Assembly: GCA_012729855.1 (NCBI GenBank)
Contig: JAAYCI010000095.1
Coordinates: forward strand, 1-47,991
From: Oscillospiraceae bacterium
Lineage (GTDB): Bacteria; Bacillota; Clostridia; Oscillospirales; Ruminococcaceae
DNA: 47,991 nt
Direction of reading: 5' to 3'
A program made the position numbers and the translations under genes. The notes beneath the pieces are model-generated. The model was not told the DNA's origin, ran no database searches, and saw only the letters and a list, made by a program, of their open reading frames with translations. Positions 10,625 through 19,064 of this stretch are shown here, piece by piece (position 1 is the first letter of the stretch; every line of letters starts with the position of its first letter).

Positions 10625-13600
10625 GTGTATACAAAAGCCCTGAAAACCACCCCCGAATACCGCCGCCTGCTGGCCGCCGTGCAAGATGGGCCGGGCGGCA
10701 CGGCGCTGTTCGGCCTGCCGCCGGCCGCCCGTGTGGCCGTGCTGGCCGCCCTGTGCGAGGACACCGGCCGCCCGGCGCTGGTTATCACCCCGGGCGAGGC
10801 CGAGGCCACCCGCTTTGCCGAGGACGCCGAGACGCTGGGCACCCCCGCCGGGGTGTACCCGGCGCGCGACTTTGTGATGCGCAACATTGCCGGCCAAAGC
10901 CGGGAGTACGAGTACCGCCGGCTGGAGCTGCTGGGCCGGCTGGTGAGCGGCCGGGTGCAGCTGGTGGCCGCCCCGGTGGAGGCCGTGTTGCAGCGCACCC
11001 TGCCCAAGGCGGATTTTTTGGCCGGCACGCTTACGCTGAAGCCGGGCCTTACGCTGCCGCAAAAGGAACTGGTGGCCACATTGTTCCGGGCGGGCTACTC
11101 CCGGCGGGACCAGGTAGACGGCCCCGGCCAGTTCAGCCTGCGGGGCGGCATTGTGGATATTTACCCCCCCGACATGGACAGCCCCGCCCGGCTGGAATAC
11201 TGGGGCGACGAGATTGAGAGCCTGCACAGCTTTGACACCGTGAGCCAGCGGCGGGACGCCAAATTGAAGAAGGTGTACCTCTCGCCGGCGCGCGAGGTGC
11301 TGTTTGGCGACCCCGAGGGGGCCGCCGCCCTGCTGCGCGACAGGCTGGCCCGGATGAAGGGCGCCGCCAAACAGCAGCTGGCCGCCGTGCTGGAGCCCGA
11401 CCTGGCCACGCTGGACGCCGACGTGATGCCCGAGGGGATGGACCGCTACCTGATGCTGCGCTACCCGCAGCCCGCCGGCGTTATCGACTATCTGGACGAC
11501 CCCATCCTCTTTTTTGAGGAGCCGGGCGGCATACGGGAAGAGGCGGCGGGCGTTTCTTTTCGCACCGGCGGCGAGCAAAAGCTGCTGCTGGAGGAGGGCC
11601 TGTTGGCCGCGCCGCTGTTTGGCCACTACGAGGATTTGCCCGGCCTGTTGAGCCTGGCGGGCCGCCGCCGCAGCATTTACGCCGAGAACTTTGCCCGCAG
11701 CCTGCCCGACATCAAGCTGCAGCACACGGTGAGCCTGACGGCCCATGGCCTGCCCCCCTGGCCGGGCGATGTTGCCACCCTCACTGAGGAGCTGCGCCCA
11801 TTGCTGGCCGAGGGCAGCTTTTGCGTGGTGATGGCCGGCACCCGCCGCGCGGCCACAGCCCTGGCGCGCGATTTGGAGGCCAGCGGCATCCGCGCCCATA
11901 GCCCGCCCGCAGGCGCCGACCCCGACGCGGTGCCCGGCGTTGTGGCGGTGCTGCCCGGGCGCCTCAGCGGCGGGGCCGTGTGGCCCACCGCACGGTTTGC
12001 GCTCATCACCTCCCGCCGGCAGGACGCCCCCAAGGCCCGCAAGGCAAAGCCCAAAAACCGCGGCCTGTCCAGCCTGTCGGACATCCACCCCGGCGACTAT
12101 GTGGTGCACCAGAGCCACGGCATCGGCCTGTATGCGGGCATCCAGCGGCTGGATTTGCACGGCGTGGTGAAGGACTACCTGAAAATAGGCTACGACAAGG
12201 GCGACACCCTCTATGTGCCGGTAACGCAGCTGGATCTGCTTTCCCGCTACACCGCCCCCGGCGACGGCGAACGGGTGAAGCTGGCCAAAATGGGCGGCAC
12301 CGAGTGGGCCAAAACCAAGGCTCGCGTGCGCACCGCTACCCGCGAGATGGCGCAGGATTTGATTGCGCTGTATGCCCGCCGCCGCGAGGCCAAGGGCTAC
12401 CCCTTCCCGCCCGACGACACCTGGCAGCGGGATTTTGAAACCCGTTTCGAGTACGATGAGACGCCCGACCAGCTGGTGGCGGCCGACGAGATTAAAAAGG
12501 ACATGGAGCGCCCCCACCCGATGGACCGCCTGCTTTCCGGCGACGTGGGCGTGGGCAAAACCGAGGTGGCGCTGCGGGCGGCTTTCAAGTGCCTGATGGG
12601 CGGCAAGCAGTGTGCCATACTGGTGCCCACCACCATCCTGGCCTGGCAGCACTACAACACCATGCTGTCCCGCATGGAGGCTTTCCCCGTGAAGGTGGAG
12701 ATGCTCAGCCGCTTCCGCACGCCGGGGCAGATGCGCGAGACGCTGCGCGGCATGGCCGACGGCACGGTGGACATTGTGGTGGGCACCCACCGCCTGCTGC
12801 AAAAGGACGTGGCCTTCAAGCAGCTGGGGCTGCTCATCATTGACGAAGAACAGCGCTTTGGCGTGCGCCACAAGGAGAAGCTGAAGGAGAGCTTCATCGA
12901 TGTGGACACGCTGACCCTTTCCGCCACGCCCATCCCCCGCACGCTGAACATGGCGCTGTCCGGCATCCGCGACATGAGCACCATCGAGGACCCGCCCACC
13001 GAGCGCCAGCCGGTGGAAACCTATGTGATGGAGTATGACGACGGGCTTATCACCTCGGCCATCCGCAAGGAGCTGGCCCGCGCCGGGCAGGTATATTATT
13101 TGCATAATCGTATCGATACCATCGACTACACTGCGCAAAAATTGCAAAAACAGCTGCCGGGCGCCCGCATCGCCGTGGCCCATGGCCGCATGGACGAGGA
13201 AAGCCTGTCCCGCACCTGGCAGCAGCTGCTGGACGCCGAGATCGACATTTTGGTATGCACCACACTGATTGAGACCGGCGTGGACGTGCGCAACTGCAAC
13301 ACCCTCATCATTGAGGACGCCGACCACATGGGCCTGGCCCAGCTATACCAGATACGCGGCCGGGTGGGCCGCAGCGGCCGCAAGGCCTACGCCTACTTCA
13401 CCTTCCGGCGCGATAAAGTGCTTACCGACGTGGCCGCCAAGCGGCTCTCGGCCATCCGGGAGTTCACGGCCTTTGGCTCGGGCTTCCGCATTGCCATGCG
13501 CGATTTGCAAATTCGCGGCGCGGGCAACCTGCTGGGCCAAAGCCAAAGCGGCCACATGGAGGCCGTGGGGTACGAGCTGTATGTGAAGATGCTGAACCAG

Positions 13601-14089
13601 GCCGTGGCCGCCGCCAAAGGCGAGGCCCCGCCGCCCGACAAAAGCGACACGCTCATCGACATCACGGTGGACGCCTTCATCCCCGACAGCTACATTCCCG
13701 ACGCCGCCGGCCGCATAGAGGCCTACAAGCGCATTGCCGCCATAGACAGCCGCCAGGACGCCGACGACGTGCTGGAGGAGCTGGCCGACCGCTACGGCCC
13801 GGTAACCGACAGCGCCCGCGGCCTAGTGGACATCAGCCTGCTGCGGGTGGTGGCCGCGGGCCTTGGCATTTACGAAGTGACCCAGCAGAAGGACACGCTC
13901 ATCCTCTACTCCGACAAGCTGGACCCCGCCGCCCTCAAGCCGCTGCTGCGCGACAGGGAGCTGCCGGTGATGTTCAACGCGTCGTCCAAGCCCTACCTGG
14001 CCGTGCGCATAGGCCCCGGCCAGCGGCCGCTGGATCTCTTGAACCGCACCATCTCAGCATTGGCGCAGACGGAAGCAAGGGAGCAGTAG
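10625..14089 (+). CDS. mfd: Transcription-repair coupling factor
   Basis: A DNA translocase that pushes stalled RNA polymerase off lesions and recruits UvrA. At 1154 residues it is of typical length. The N-terminal UvrB-like module ends near residue 470; the RNA-polymerase interaction domain begins at LSDIHPGDYVVHQSHGIGLY. The RecG-like helicase core has Walker A GDVGVGKTEVALRAA (near 638), DEEQRFG (near 739), LSATPIPRTLNMAL, and motif VI QIRGRVGRS, followed by the C-terminal TRCF domain. The start is a GTG at 10625 with an AAGGAA site. Its usual neighbour pth lies 4.3 kb upstream, split off by three MFS genes. Confidence 0.96.
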   Translation: MYTKALKTTPEYRRLLAAVQDGPGGTALFGLPPAARVAVLAALCEDTGRPALVITPGEAEATRFAEDAETLGTPAGVYPARDFVMRNIAGQSREYEYRRLELLGRLVSGRVQLVAAPVEAVLQRTLPKADFLAGTLTLKPGLTLPQKELVATLFRAGYSRRDQVDGPGQFSLRGGIVDIYPPDMDSPARLEYWGDEIESLHSFDTVSQRRDAKLKKVYLSPAREVLFGDPEGAAALLRDRLARMKGAAKQQLAAVLEPDLATLDADVMPEGMDRYLMLRYPQPAGVIDYLDDPILFFEEPGGIREEAAGVSFRTGGEQKLLLEEGLLAAPLFGHYEDLPGLLSLAGRRRSIYAENFARSLPDIKLQHTVSLTAHGLPPWPGDVATLTEELRPLLAEGSFCVVMAGTRRAATALARDLEASGIRAHSPPAGADPDAVPGVVAVLPGRLSGGAVWPTARFALITSRRQDAPKARKAKPKNRGLSSLSDIHPGDYVVHQSHGIGLYAGIQRLDLHGVVKDYLKIGYDKGDTLYVPVTQLDLLSRYTAPGDGERVKLAKMGGTEWAKTKARVRTATREMAQDLIALYARRREAKGYPFPPDDTWQRDFETRFEYDETPDQLVAADEIKKDMERPHPMDRLLSGDVGVGKTEVALRAAFKCLMGGKQCAILVPTTILAWQHYNTMLSRMEAFPVKVEMLSRFRTPGQMRETLRGMADGTVDIVVGTHRLLQKDVAFKQLGLLIIDEEQRFGVRHKEKLKESFIDVDTLTLSATPIPRTLNMALSGIRDMSTIEDPPTERQPVETYVMEYDDGLITSAIRKELARAGQVYYLHNRIDTIDYTAQKLQKQLPGARIAVAHGRMDEESLSRTWQQLLDAEIDILVCTTLIETGVDVRNCNTLIIEDADHMGLAQLYQIRGRVGRSGRKAYAYFTFRRDKVLTDVAAKRLSAIREFTAFGSGFRIAMRDLQIRGAGNLLGQSQSGHMEAVGYELYVKMLNQAVAAAKGEAPPPDKSDTLIDITVDAFIPDSYIPDAAGRIEAYKRIAAIDSRQDADDVLEELADRYGPVTDSARGLVDISLLRVVAAGLGIYEVTQQKDTLILYSDKLDPAALKPLLRDRELPVMFNASSKPYLAVRIGPGQRPLDLLNRTISALAQTEAREQ

Positions 14090-14575
14090 GGTTTTCGCTT
14101 GTTGTGTTGGCTGTCGGGCGCATCTGCCCGCTGGTACCGCGCCAATGGCCGCCACGTGCGGGTAAGCAGCACGGCACACTGACGTTGCCCGCCAAGGGAA
14201 GTAGCCATGTGCCGGCTATTGCAGTACCGCCACCGAACAGCCACCCCCACCGGCCAAGGGTAATCGGTGAATTATTATGTCTGGTCTTGACCGTGACCTT
14301 AATTTGTATCGCGGAGCCGTTAAGCGCTTGCGAATGTTGCAAACATCCCGTCGCGGCCAGCCTCCGCCTCCTTACACCCGCCCTTAGCGCATCACTTCCT
14401 CACTGCGCTCGTCGTTCTGCGAGGTCGGGCAATTCTGTTTGCCTTTGGCAAGTCAGAATTGGCACTTCGTGCCCCGTCGGCGTTTTCTGGGCTCCAGGCG
14501 CAATCGGCGGCACTTCGTGCCCTCTGTTTCGCGGGTGTAGGCGTAGCCAACTCAACTTGCACACAAAACCTTCTC
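14090..14575. other. Hairpin-rich intergenic region after mfd
   Basis: About 490 bases with no credible gene; the reading frames here lack ribosome binding sites and family resemblance. It holds a 63-base block (14150-14212) repeated in inverted orientation at 18948-19009. It also holds a nested hairpin at 14430-14461 (outer CAATTCTG/CAGAATTG, inner TTGCC/GGCAA, TTT loop) and two identical 13-base hairpins GGCACTTCGTGCC at 14461-14473 and 14509-14521. GGGC-GCATCT-GCCC just after the mfd stop may be a weak terminator. Confidence 0.6.
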
Positions 14576-14604
14576 TTGCACCCCAAGCGCAAAACAGGTA
14601 TAAT
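14576..14604 (+). promoter_or_regulatory. Promoter of the PrsA/SurA-like lipoprotein gene
   Basis: TTGCAC (14576-14581), a 17-base spacer and a perfect TATAAT (14599-14604) lie about 97 bases upstream of the start codon. This makes the lipoprotein gene an independent unit from mfd. Confidence 0.75.
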
Positions 14605-14700
14605 CTTTTATGCCGCCGCCCTGCGTCTGCTGCGCTGCAGCGGCCATTCAGATACCCACGGCCGGCATGGCCGTTTACGCCACCTACTGGAGGGAAAACC

Positions 14701-15738
14701 TTGAAGCTTAAAAAATGGATTGCGCTGGCGCTTAGCGCCGTGCTGGCTGTCAGCCTCACCGGCTGCATTGGCAATTTGTACGAGAATGTTGGCACCATAG
14801 ACGGCACCACCGTTTCCTCGGGCCTCTACCTGATGTATCAATACAACGCCCATTCGGTGGCCAAGTCCCGCGTGGCGGACCAGGCCCAGGATATGTTTGG
14901 GCAGGAGATAGAGGGTAAAAAAACGGCCGATTGGATAAGCGACCGCACTGAGGATCATCTGCGGCGCTATGTGGCGGTGCAGCGCCTGGCCCGCGAGCAC
15001 GACGTGCAGCTCTCCAGCGAAGCGCAGGATAACATCAACCAGACCATGCAGTACTGGAGCTATATGGAGGATGCCTACAAGAACAACGGCATCTCCCAAA
15101 ATACCTACCTGCGCTATATGACCAACGAGGAAACCCGCAAGGCGCTGTTTAAAGAACTGTATAAGGAAGACGGCGAGTTTGGCGTGCCCGACGCCCAGCT
15201 GAAGGAAGAATACGCCGACGCCAACGCCCACGTGCAGTCCTACGCTTTTGCCTACAATGGCAGCGCAGAGGGCGACAAGAAGGATGAGATTACCGCGCTG
15301 GCTGAGGAAGCCGCGAAAGCGCTGGATGGCGGCGCCGATTTTGAGGCGGTGGTGGCCGAGTACGCTGAAAAAGCCGCCGAAATACTGGGCGACGCGGAAA
15401 CCTTCGATGCCGCTACCGCCACGGCCGCCATCAAGGACGAATACATCCCCTACGAGGCGGGCAGCTCCACGACCTATTCCGACGATTTCCTGGCCGAACT
15501 GAAAGGGCAGGCCGTGGGCGACGCCGGCACCTACAACCTGGGCACCACCCTGATGCTGTACCAGAAGATGGAGCCCTTCGCGTCGGATGAGGCTTTCCTG
15601 GAGATGCGTGACACCGTGGTATCGGAGCTGCGCGAGGACGACTTTGACGCCTACCTGCACACCATTTACGACGACTATGCCGCCGACTGGGCCATGGGGG
15701 CCCGCGGCTATTTCAACCCCAAAAATGTGAAGGGTTAA
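14701..15738 (+). CDS. PrsA/SurA-like extracytoplasmic chaperone lipoprotein
   Basis: 345 residues starting at a TTG with GGAGGG 6 bases upstream. The N-terminus KLKKWIALALSAVLAVS-LTGC is a lipoprotein signal with Cys as the anchored residue, so the mature protein should sit on the outer face of the membrane. The rest is helical and acidic, with a SurA-N-like stretch (DHLRRYVAVQRLAREHDVQLS, TYLRYMTNEETRKALF) and a linker ADANAHVQSYAFAYN. I do not see a parvulin-type peptidyl-prolyl isomerase signature, so a holdase role is more likely than isomerase activity. Placement just after mfd recalls the mfd-prsA-like order in other clostridia (known context; function inferred). Confidence 0.75.
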   Translation: MKLKKWIALALSAVLAVSLTGCIGNLYENVGTIDGTTVSSGLYLMYQYNAHSVAKSRVADQAQDMFGQEIEGKKTADWISDRTEDHLRRYVAVQRLAREHDVQLSSEAQDNINQTMQYWSYMEDAYKNNGISQNTYLRYMTNEETRKALFKELYKEDGEFGVPDAQLKEEYADANAHVQSYAFAYNGSAEGDKKDEITALAEEAAKALDGGADFEAVVAEYAEKAAEILGDAETFDAATATAAIKDEYIPYEAGSSTTYSDDFLAELKGQAVGDAGTYNLGTTLMLYQKMEPFASDEAFLEMRDTVVSELREDDFDAYLHTIYDDYAADWAMGARGYFNPKNVKG

Positions 15739-15757
15739 CGCGTTTTCTGCCCTACAG

Positions 15758-15788
15758 GCAGCCTCCCTTGCGGGCGGCTGCTTCGTTT
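15758..15788 (+). terminator. Terminator after the lipoprotein gene
   Basis: The GCAGCC...GGCTGC stem with inner CCC/GGG pairs (15758-15781) is followed by TTCGTTTT, 20 bases after the stop codon. Confidence 0.65.
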
Positions 15789-15833
15789 TACAGTTTGTTC
15801 ATTGAATAAACGAATTGCGCTCACAACCCTTGT

Positions 15834-15853
15834 TTAACATGTTAATATATAAT
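15834..15853 (+). promoter_or_regulatory. ftsH upstream palindrome next to a TATAAT box
   Basis: The perfect 12-base palindrome TTAACATGTTAA (15834-15845) is followed 2 bases on by TATAAT (15848-15853), about 70 bases upstream of ftsH. No good -35 hexamer is visible, and the palindrome occupies the spacer, as expected for an operator or for an activator site. It is not a CIRCE or CtsR site. Confidence 0.4.
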
Positions 15854-15921
15854 TGCTTGAAGTATACCCGCGTATCCGTGATACAGGCCACCCCCGCAGC
15901 GGGGAATAAAAGGAGCATCCC

Positions 15922-18003
15922 ATGAATAACAACAACCCGCGCAACCCCCAAAAGTCCTATGGCATCATCATAGCGGTTTTAGGGGTGGCCATGCTGTTTT
16001 TTTATATTTTTGTCCTCATGCCGTCGCTCAGCGGCGGTACCACCACCCAGGAGGTAACCTACTCCCGCTTTTTGGAGATGCTGGACGAAGGCGCCGTTAC
16101 CAGCGTGAATGTGAACGAGCAGGGCCAGCAGATCACCTTTGAAGCCACCGACGCGAACGGCCAAACCGCGAGCTACTACACCGGCCTGTTTGATGACCCC
16201 GGCCTGGTGGATCGCTTGCGCAGCAGCACCACTGCCTCGGGTGCGCCCATTGAGTTTGACCAGTCCATCCCACAGCAGCAAAACACCCTGTCCAACATGC
16301 TGTTGTCCTTCCTGCCCATGATTTTGGGCATTGTGCTGCTGTTTGTGCTTTTCCGCTCCATGAACAAACGGATGGGCGGCGATTCGATGAGCTTCGGCAA
16401 ATCCAATGCCAAAGTCTACATCCAGGCGCAAACCGGCATCACCTTTGAGGACGTGGCCGGCCAGGACGAGGCCAAGGACGCCCTGCGTGAGATTGTAGAT
16501 TTTCTGCACAACCCTGATAAATACAGCAGTGTGGGCGCCAAGATGCCCAAGGGCGCCCTGCTGGTGGGCCCGCCGGGTACCGGCAAAACGCTGCTGGCCA
16601 AGGCCGTGGCCGGCGAGGCCGGCGTGCCCTTCTTCTCCATTGCCGGCAGTGAGTTTGTGGAGATGTTTGTGGGCCGCGGCGCCGCCCGCGTGCGCGATTT
16701 GTTCAAGCAGGCCAAGGAAAAATCCCCCTGCATTGTTTTCATAGACGAGCTGGACACCATTGGCAAGCGGCGGGACGGCTCGGGCCTGAGCGGCAACGAC
16801 GAGCGCGAGCAGACCCTGAACCAGCTGCTGAGCGAGATGGACGGCTTTGACGGCAGCAGCGGCGTGGTGATTCTGGCAGCCACCAACCGCCCCGAAACGC
16901 TGGACGCCGCCCTGCTGCGCCCCGGCCGGTTCGACCGCCGCATCCCCGTGGAGCTGCCCGACCTGGCCGGCCGCGAGGCCATTTTGAAGGTGCATGCCCG
17001 CAAGGTGATGATGGACAATAATATTGACTACAGCATCATCGCCCGCGCCACCTCGGGTGCGTCGGGCGCCGATCTTGCCAACGTCATCAACGAAAGCGCC
17101 CTGCTGGCTGTGAAGCATAACCGCCGCATTGTGACCCAAAGCGACCTGATGGAGAGTGTGGAGACCGTGCTGGCCGGCATGCAGCGAAAAAACAAGGTGA
17201 TAAACCCCAAAGAAAAGAAGATTGTGGCCTATCACGAGATTGGCCACGCGCTGGTGGCCGCCAAGCAGACGAATTCGGCGCCGGTGACCAAAATCACCAT
17301 TGTGCCGCGCACCTCGGGCGCGCTGGGCTACACCATGCAGGTGGATGAGGAAGAACAGAACCTGCTGTCCAAAGAGGACGCCTTCAACAAAATCGTCACC
17401 CTCACCGGTGGCCGCAGCGCCGAGGAAGTGATTTTTGGCACCTACACCACGGGCGCGGCCAACGATATTGAGAAGATTACCAAGCTGGCCCGCGCCATGG
17501 TTACCCGCTATGGCATGAGCGAGGAATTTGACATGATGGCGCTGGAAACACAAACCAGCCAGTACCTGGGCGGCGACGGCCAACTGGCCTGCGGCCCCGA
17601 GACCGCCGCCAAGATAGACACCGAGGTGCTGGGCATCATCAAGGGCGCCCACCAAAAAGCCACCCAAATCATCCAGGACAACCTGCCCAAAATGCACGAG
17701 CTGGCCGAATACCTGCTGGAGAAGGAGACCATCACCGGCGAAGAGTTCATGGCCATACTGGGCAAGGACGAGGCTGCGGCCCCCGAGGCGAAGCAGCTGC
17801 CCGAAAGTGCCGTCGCCCCGCCGGCCGATGCCGGAACGCCCGCCAAGCCCAAACGCAAGCTGCGGGCCAAGGTAAAGCCCGCTGCGGCGGAAGAAGAACC
17901 CCTGTCCGAAGAGGGTGAGACCGGGGACGATAAGACCGGGGCTCCCCCCAAAGGCGACGAAGCCGCCGCCGCTGCGGCGTCCTCGTTGCCGGCCGGCGCA
18001 TAG
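15922..18003 (+). CDS. ftsH: ATP-dependent zinc metalloprotease FtsH
   Basis: A membrane-anchored AAA+ protease that degrades unassembled membrane proteins and short-lived regulators. 693 residues: TM1 near 13-33, an extracytoplasmic loop, TM2 near 128-146, then Walker A GPPGTGKT (near 216), Walker B IVFIDELD (near 270), the second region of homology ATNRPETLDAALLRPGRFDRR, and the zinc site HEIGH (near 437) with the third ligand in GAANDIEK (near 514). The C-terminal tail is Ala/Pro/Glu-rich. Two departures from the usual sequence: the pore loop reads FVGRGAARVRD where FVGVGASRVRD is usual, and HEIGH replaces HEAGH; both keep the essential residues. The start follows AAAAGGAG. Confidence 0.95.
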   Translation: MNNNNPRNPQKSYGIIIAVLGVAMLFFYIFVLMPSLSGGTTTQEVTYSRFLEMLDEGAVTSVNVNEQGQQITFEATDANGQTASYYTGLFDDPGLVDRLRSSTTASGAPIEFDQSIPQQQNTLSNMLLSFLPMILGIVLLFVLFRSMNKRMGGDSMSFGKSNAKVYIQAQTGITFEDVAGQDEAKDALREIVDFLHNPDKYSSVGAKMPKGALLVGPPGTGKTLLAKAVAGEAGVPFFSIAGSEFVEMFVGRGAARVRDLFKQAKEKSPCIVFIDELDTIGKRRDGSGLSGNDEREQTLNQLLSEMDGFDGSSGVVILAATNRPETLDAALLRPGRFDRRIPVELPDLAGREAILKVHARKVMMDNNIDYSIIARATSGASGADLANVINESALLAVKHNRRIVTQSDLMESVETVLAGMQRKNKVINPKEKKIVAYHEIGHALVAAKQTNSAPVTKITIVPRTSGALGYTMQVDEEEQNLLSKEDAFNKIVTLTGGRSAEEVIFGTYTTGAANDIEKITKLARAMVTRYGMSEEFDMMALETQTSQYLGGDGQLACGPETAAKIDTEVLGIIKGAHQKATQIIQDNLPKMHELAEYLLEKETITGEEFMAILGKDEAAAPEAKQLPESAVAPPADAGTPAKPKRKLRAKVKPAAAEEEPLSEEGETGDDKTGAPPKGDEAAAAAASSLPAGA

Positions 18004-18016
18004 ATAAAAATAGCAG

Positions 18017-18055
18017 AAAGAGCACACCGGATATCCTCTGGTGTGCTCTTTTGTG
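18017..18055. terminator. Terminator between convergent ftsH and queT
   Basis: A 12-bp stem AAAGAGCACACC / GGTGTGCTCTTT (18017-18028 with 18040-18051) is flanked by A-rich and T-rich sequence, so it can act in both directions. ftsH ends at 18003 and queT at 18071. Confidence 0.75.
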
Positions 18056-18070
18056 TGGAAGTAACAAGTT

Positions 18071-18688
18071 TTAAAGCGGGGGGCTGTCTCCCGCCACAAT
18101 GCGCAGCACGGCGGGGTTGCGCTCAATGGCCCACACCAGCAGCAGGCCCAGCCCGCAGCAGCTTACCAGCTGGCCGGCGCCCACGGTGGCCATGTTCAGC
18201 AGCCACAGCGCCGGGGCGCTGCCGGCCGGCAGGTATAGCCAGCTCAGCTCGGCGCCAATTATCACGGCATTGAAAAGCACCGGCGGCAGGCTGGCCAACA
18301 CAGGCAGGCCCCGAACGAGCGAGGATGGAAACCGTGACAGCGGTTTATCCGAGCCCGGCACATCTTGAACGGTAAGCGATAGCCCCTCGGCGCGCCGGCT
18401 GTGCCGCCCCCCCCAGCGCACCCGGCGCAGCCGGCGGGTGGCCAGCGCCGCCAGCAGGGTGGCCAATGTGCCCACCAGCATGTCCAGTGGCACGCCGGTG
18501 GTCATGTTGGCAATCAGGCAGCCCAGCGTTACCCCCACCACGGCCTCGGGGCACAGCACCGGCAGCAGGGTAAGCGCCTCGCTTACCCGCACCTGCACCG
18601 GCCCATAAGAAAGCGGGGCCAGTGCCAGGCACAGCCCCGCGTATACGGCGGCAATAAGCGCCGCCCGCACCAGTTTATGCACGCGCAT
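18071..18688 (-). CDS. queT: QueT family queuosine-precursor transporter
   Basis: A small integral membrane protein of the QueT family, thought to be the S component of an ECF transporter importing preQ1 or another queuosine precursor. 205 residues from the ATG at 18688 (MRVHKLVRAALIAAVYAGL); the family block VRVSEALTLLPVL and the following VVGVTLGCLIANM are clear, and five to six hydrophobic segments are visible. An unusual hydrophilic insert of about 35 residues (TRRLRRVRWGG through SRFPSSLV) splits the middle, longer than the short loop expected. The longer frame to 18811 covers a structured leader and is not coding. No queuosine biosynthesis gene is in the window, which fits a salvager. 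Confidence 0.85.
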   Translation of the reverse strand: MRVHKLVRAALIAAVYAGLCLALAPLSYGPVQVRVSEALTLLPVLCPEAVVGVTLGCLIANMTTGVPLDMLVGTLATLLAALATRRLRRVRWGGRHSRRAEGLSLTVQDVPGSDKPLSRFPSSLVRGLPVLASLPPVLFNAVIIGAELSWLYLPAGSAPALWLLNMATVGAGQLVSCCGLGLLLVWAIERNPAVLRIVAGDSPPL

Positions 18689-18800
18689 ACCAAAAACCCC
18701 GGCGGTGTATTTTACCCCATGGCCCGCCAAACCCACAAGGTGCACCGGTATGATGCTTTCACCACACCGGCAGGCCCAAAATCTGAAGCATATCAGAAAA
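18689..18800 (-). promoter_or_regulatory. Structured leader of queT, candidate riboswitch
   Basis: Reading toward queT there is a hairpin TCTGA-loop-TCAGA (18782-18797). Next comes a stem of about 6-8 bp (18769-18776 with 18721-18728) enclosing an 11-bp hairpin with an AAAG loop (18760-18770 with 18745-18755, two G-U pairs). AT-rich DNA with TATAT boxes lies upstream (18800-18860). QueT genes are classic preQ1-riboswitch targets. I cannot fit the sequence securely to the class I, II or III consensus, so the class is open. Confidence 0.5.
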
Positions 18801-18947
18801 GTGACCTTCACATAGATCGAAAAGTTATATATAAATCATAAATTATTATAAATATAGAACAATTCGCTAGAAATATTGTCAGGAAATCGTCCTATCAGCT
18901 ACCCTGCGCTTGCTGGTGTGGCGCCCGGTGGTGGCGCCGCGGCGCCT

Positions 18948-19009
18948 GGCACATGCCACTTCCCTTGGCAGGCAACGTCAGTGTGCAAAGCGTCTTATCT
19001 CCACGTGGC
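18948..19009 (+). repeat. Inverted copy of the 14150-14212 repeat
   Basis: GGCACATG, ACTTCCCTTGGC, GGCAACGTCAGTGTGC and CACGTGGC appear in the same order and spacing as in the reverse complement of 14150-14212, with scattered changes. It lies between proS and the queT leader. The surrounding 18861-19064 has GC-rich palindromes (GGCGCC repeated) but no gene. Confidence 0.7.
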
Positions 19010-19064
19010 AGGCGCCGCAGCCCCAGCGCCGGGCGACGCACCTGCAAGCGCACAAAACCCAGCC

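Noticed and set aside
10220-13327. Minus-strand reading frame of 1035 codons opposite mfd and the end of MFS paralogue 3
   Set aside because: It crosses two convincing genes on the other strand and has no ribosome binding site or domain; such frames are common in GC-rich DNA.
14104-14700. In-frame upstream extension of the lipoprotein gene by about 200 codons
   Set aside because: It spans the inverted repeat, the hairpins and a consensus promoter, and the TTG at 14701 has an ideal ribosome site and begins a perfect lipoprotein signal.
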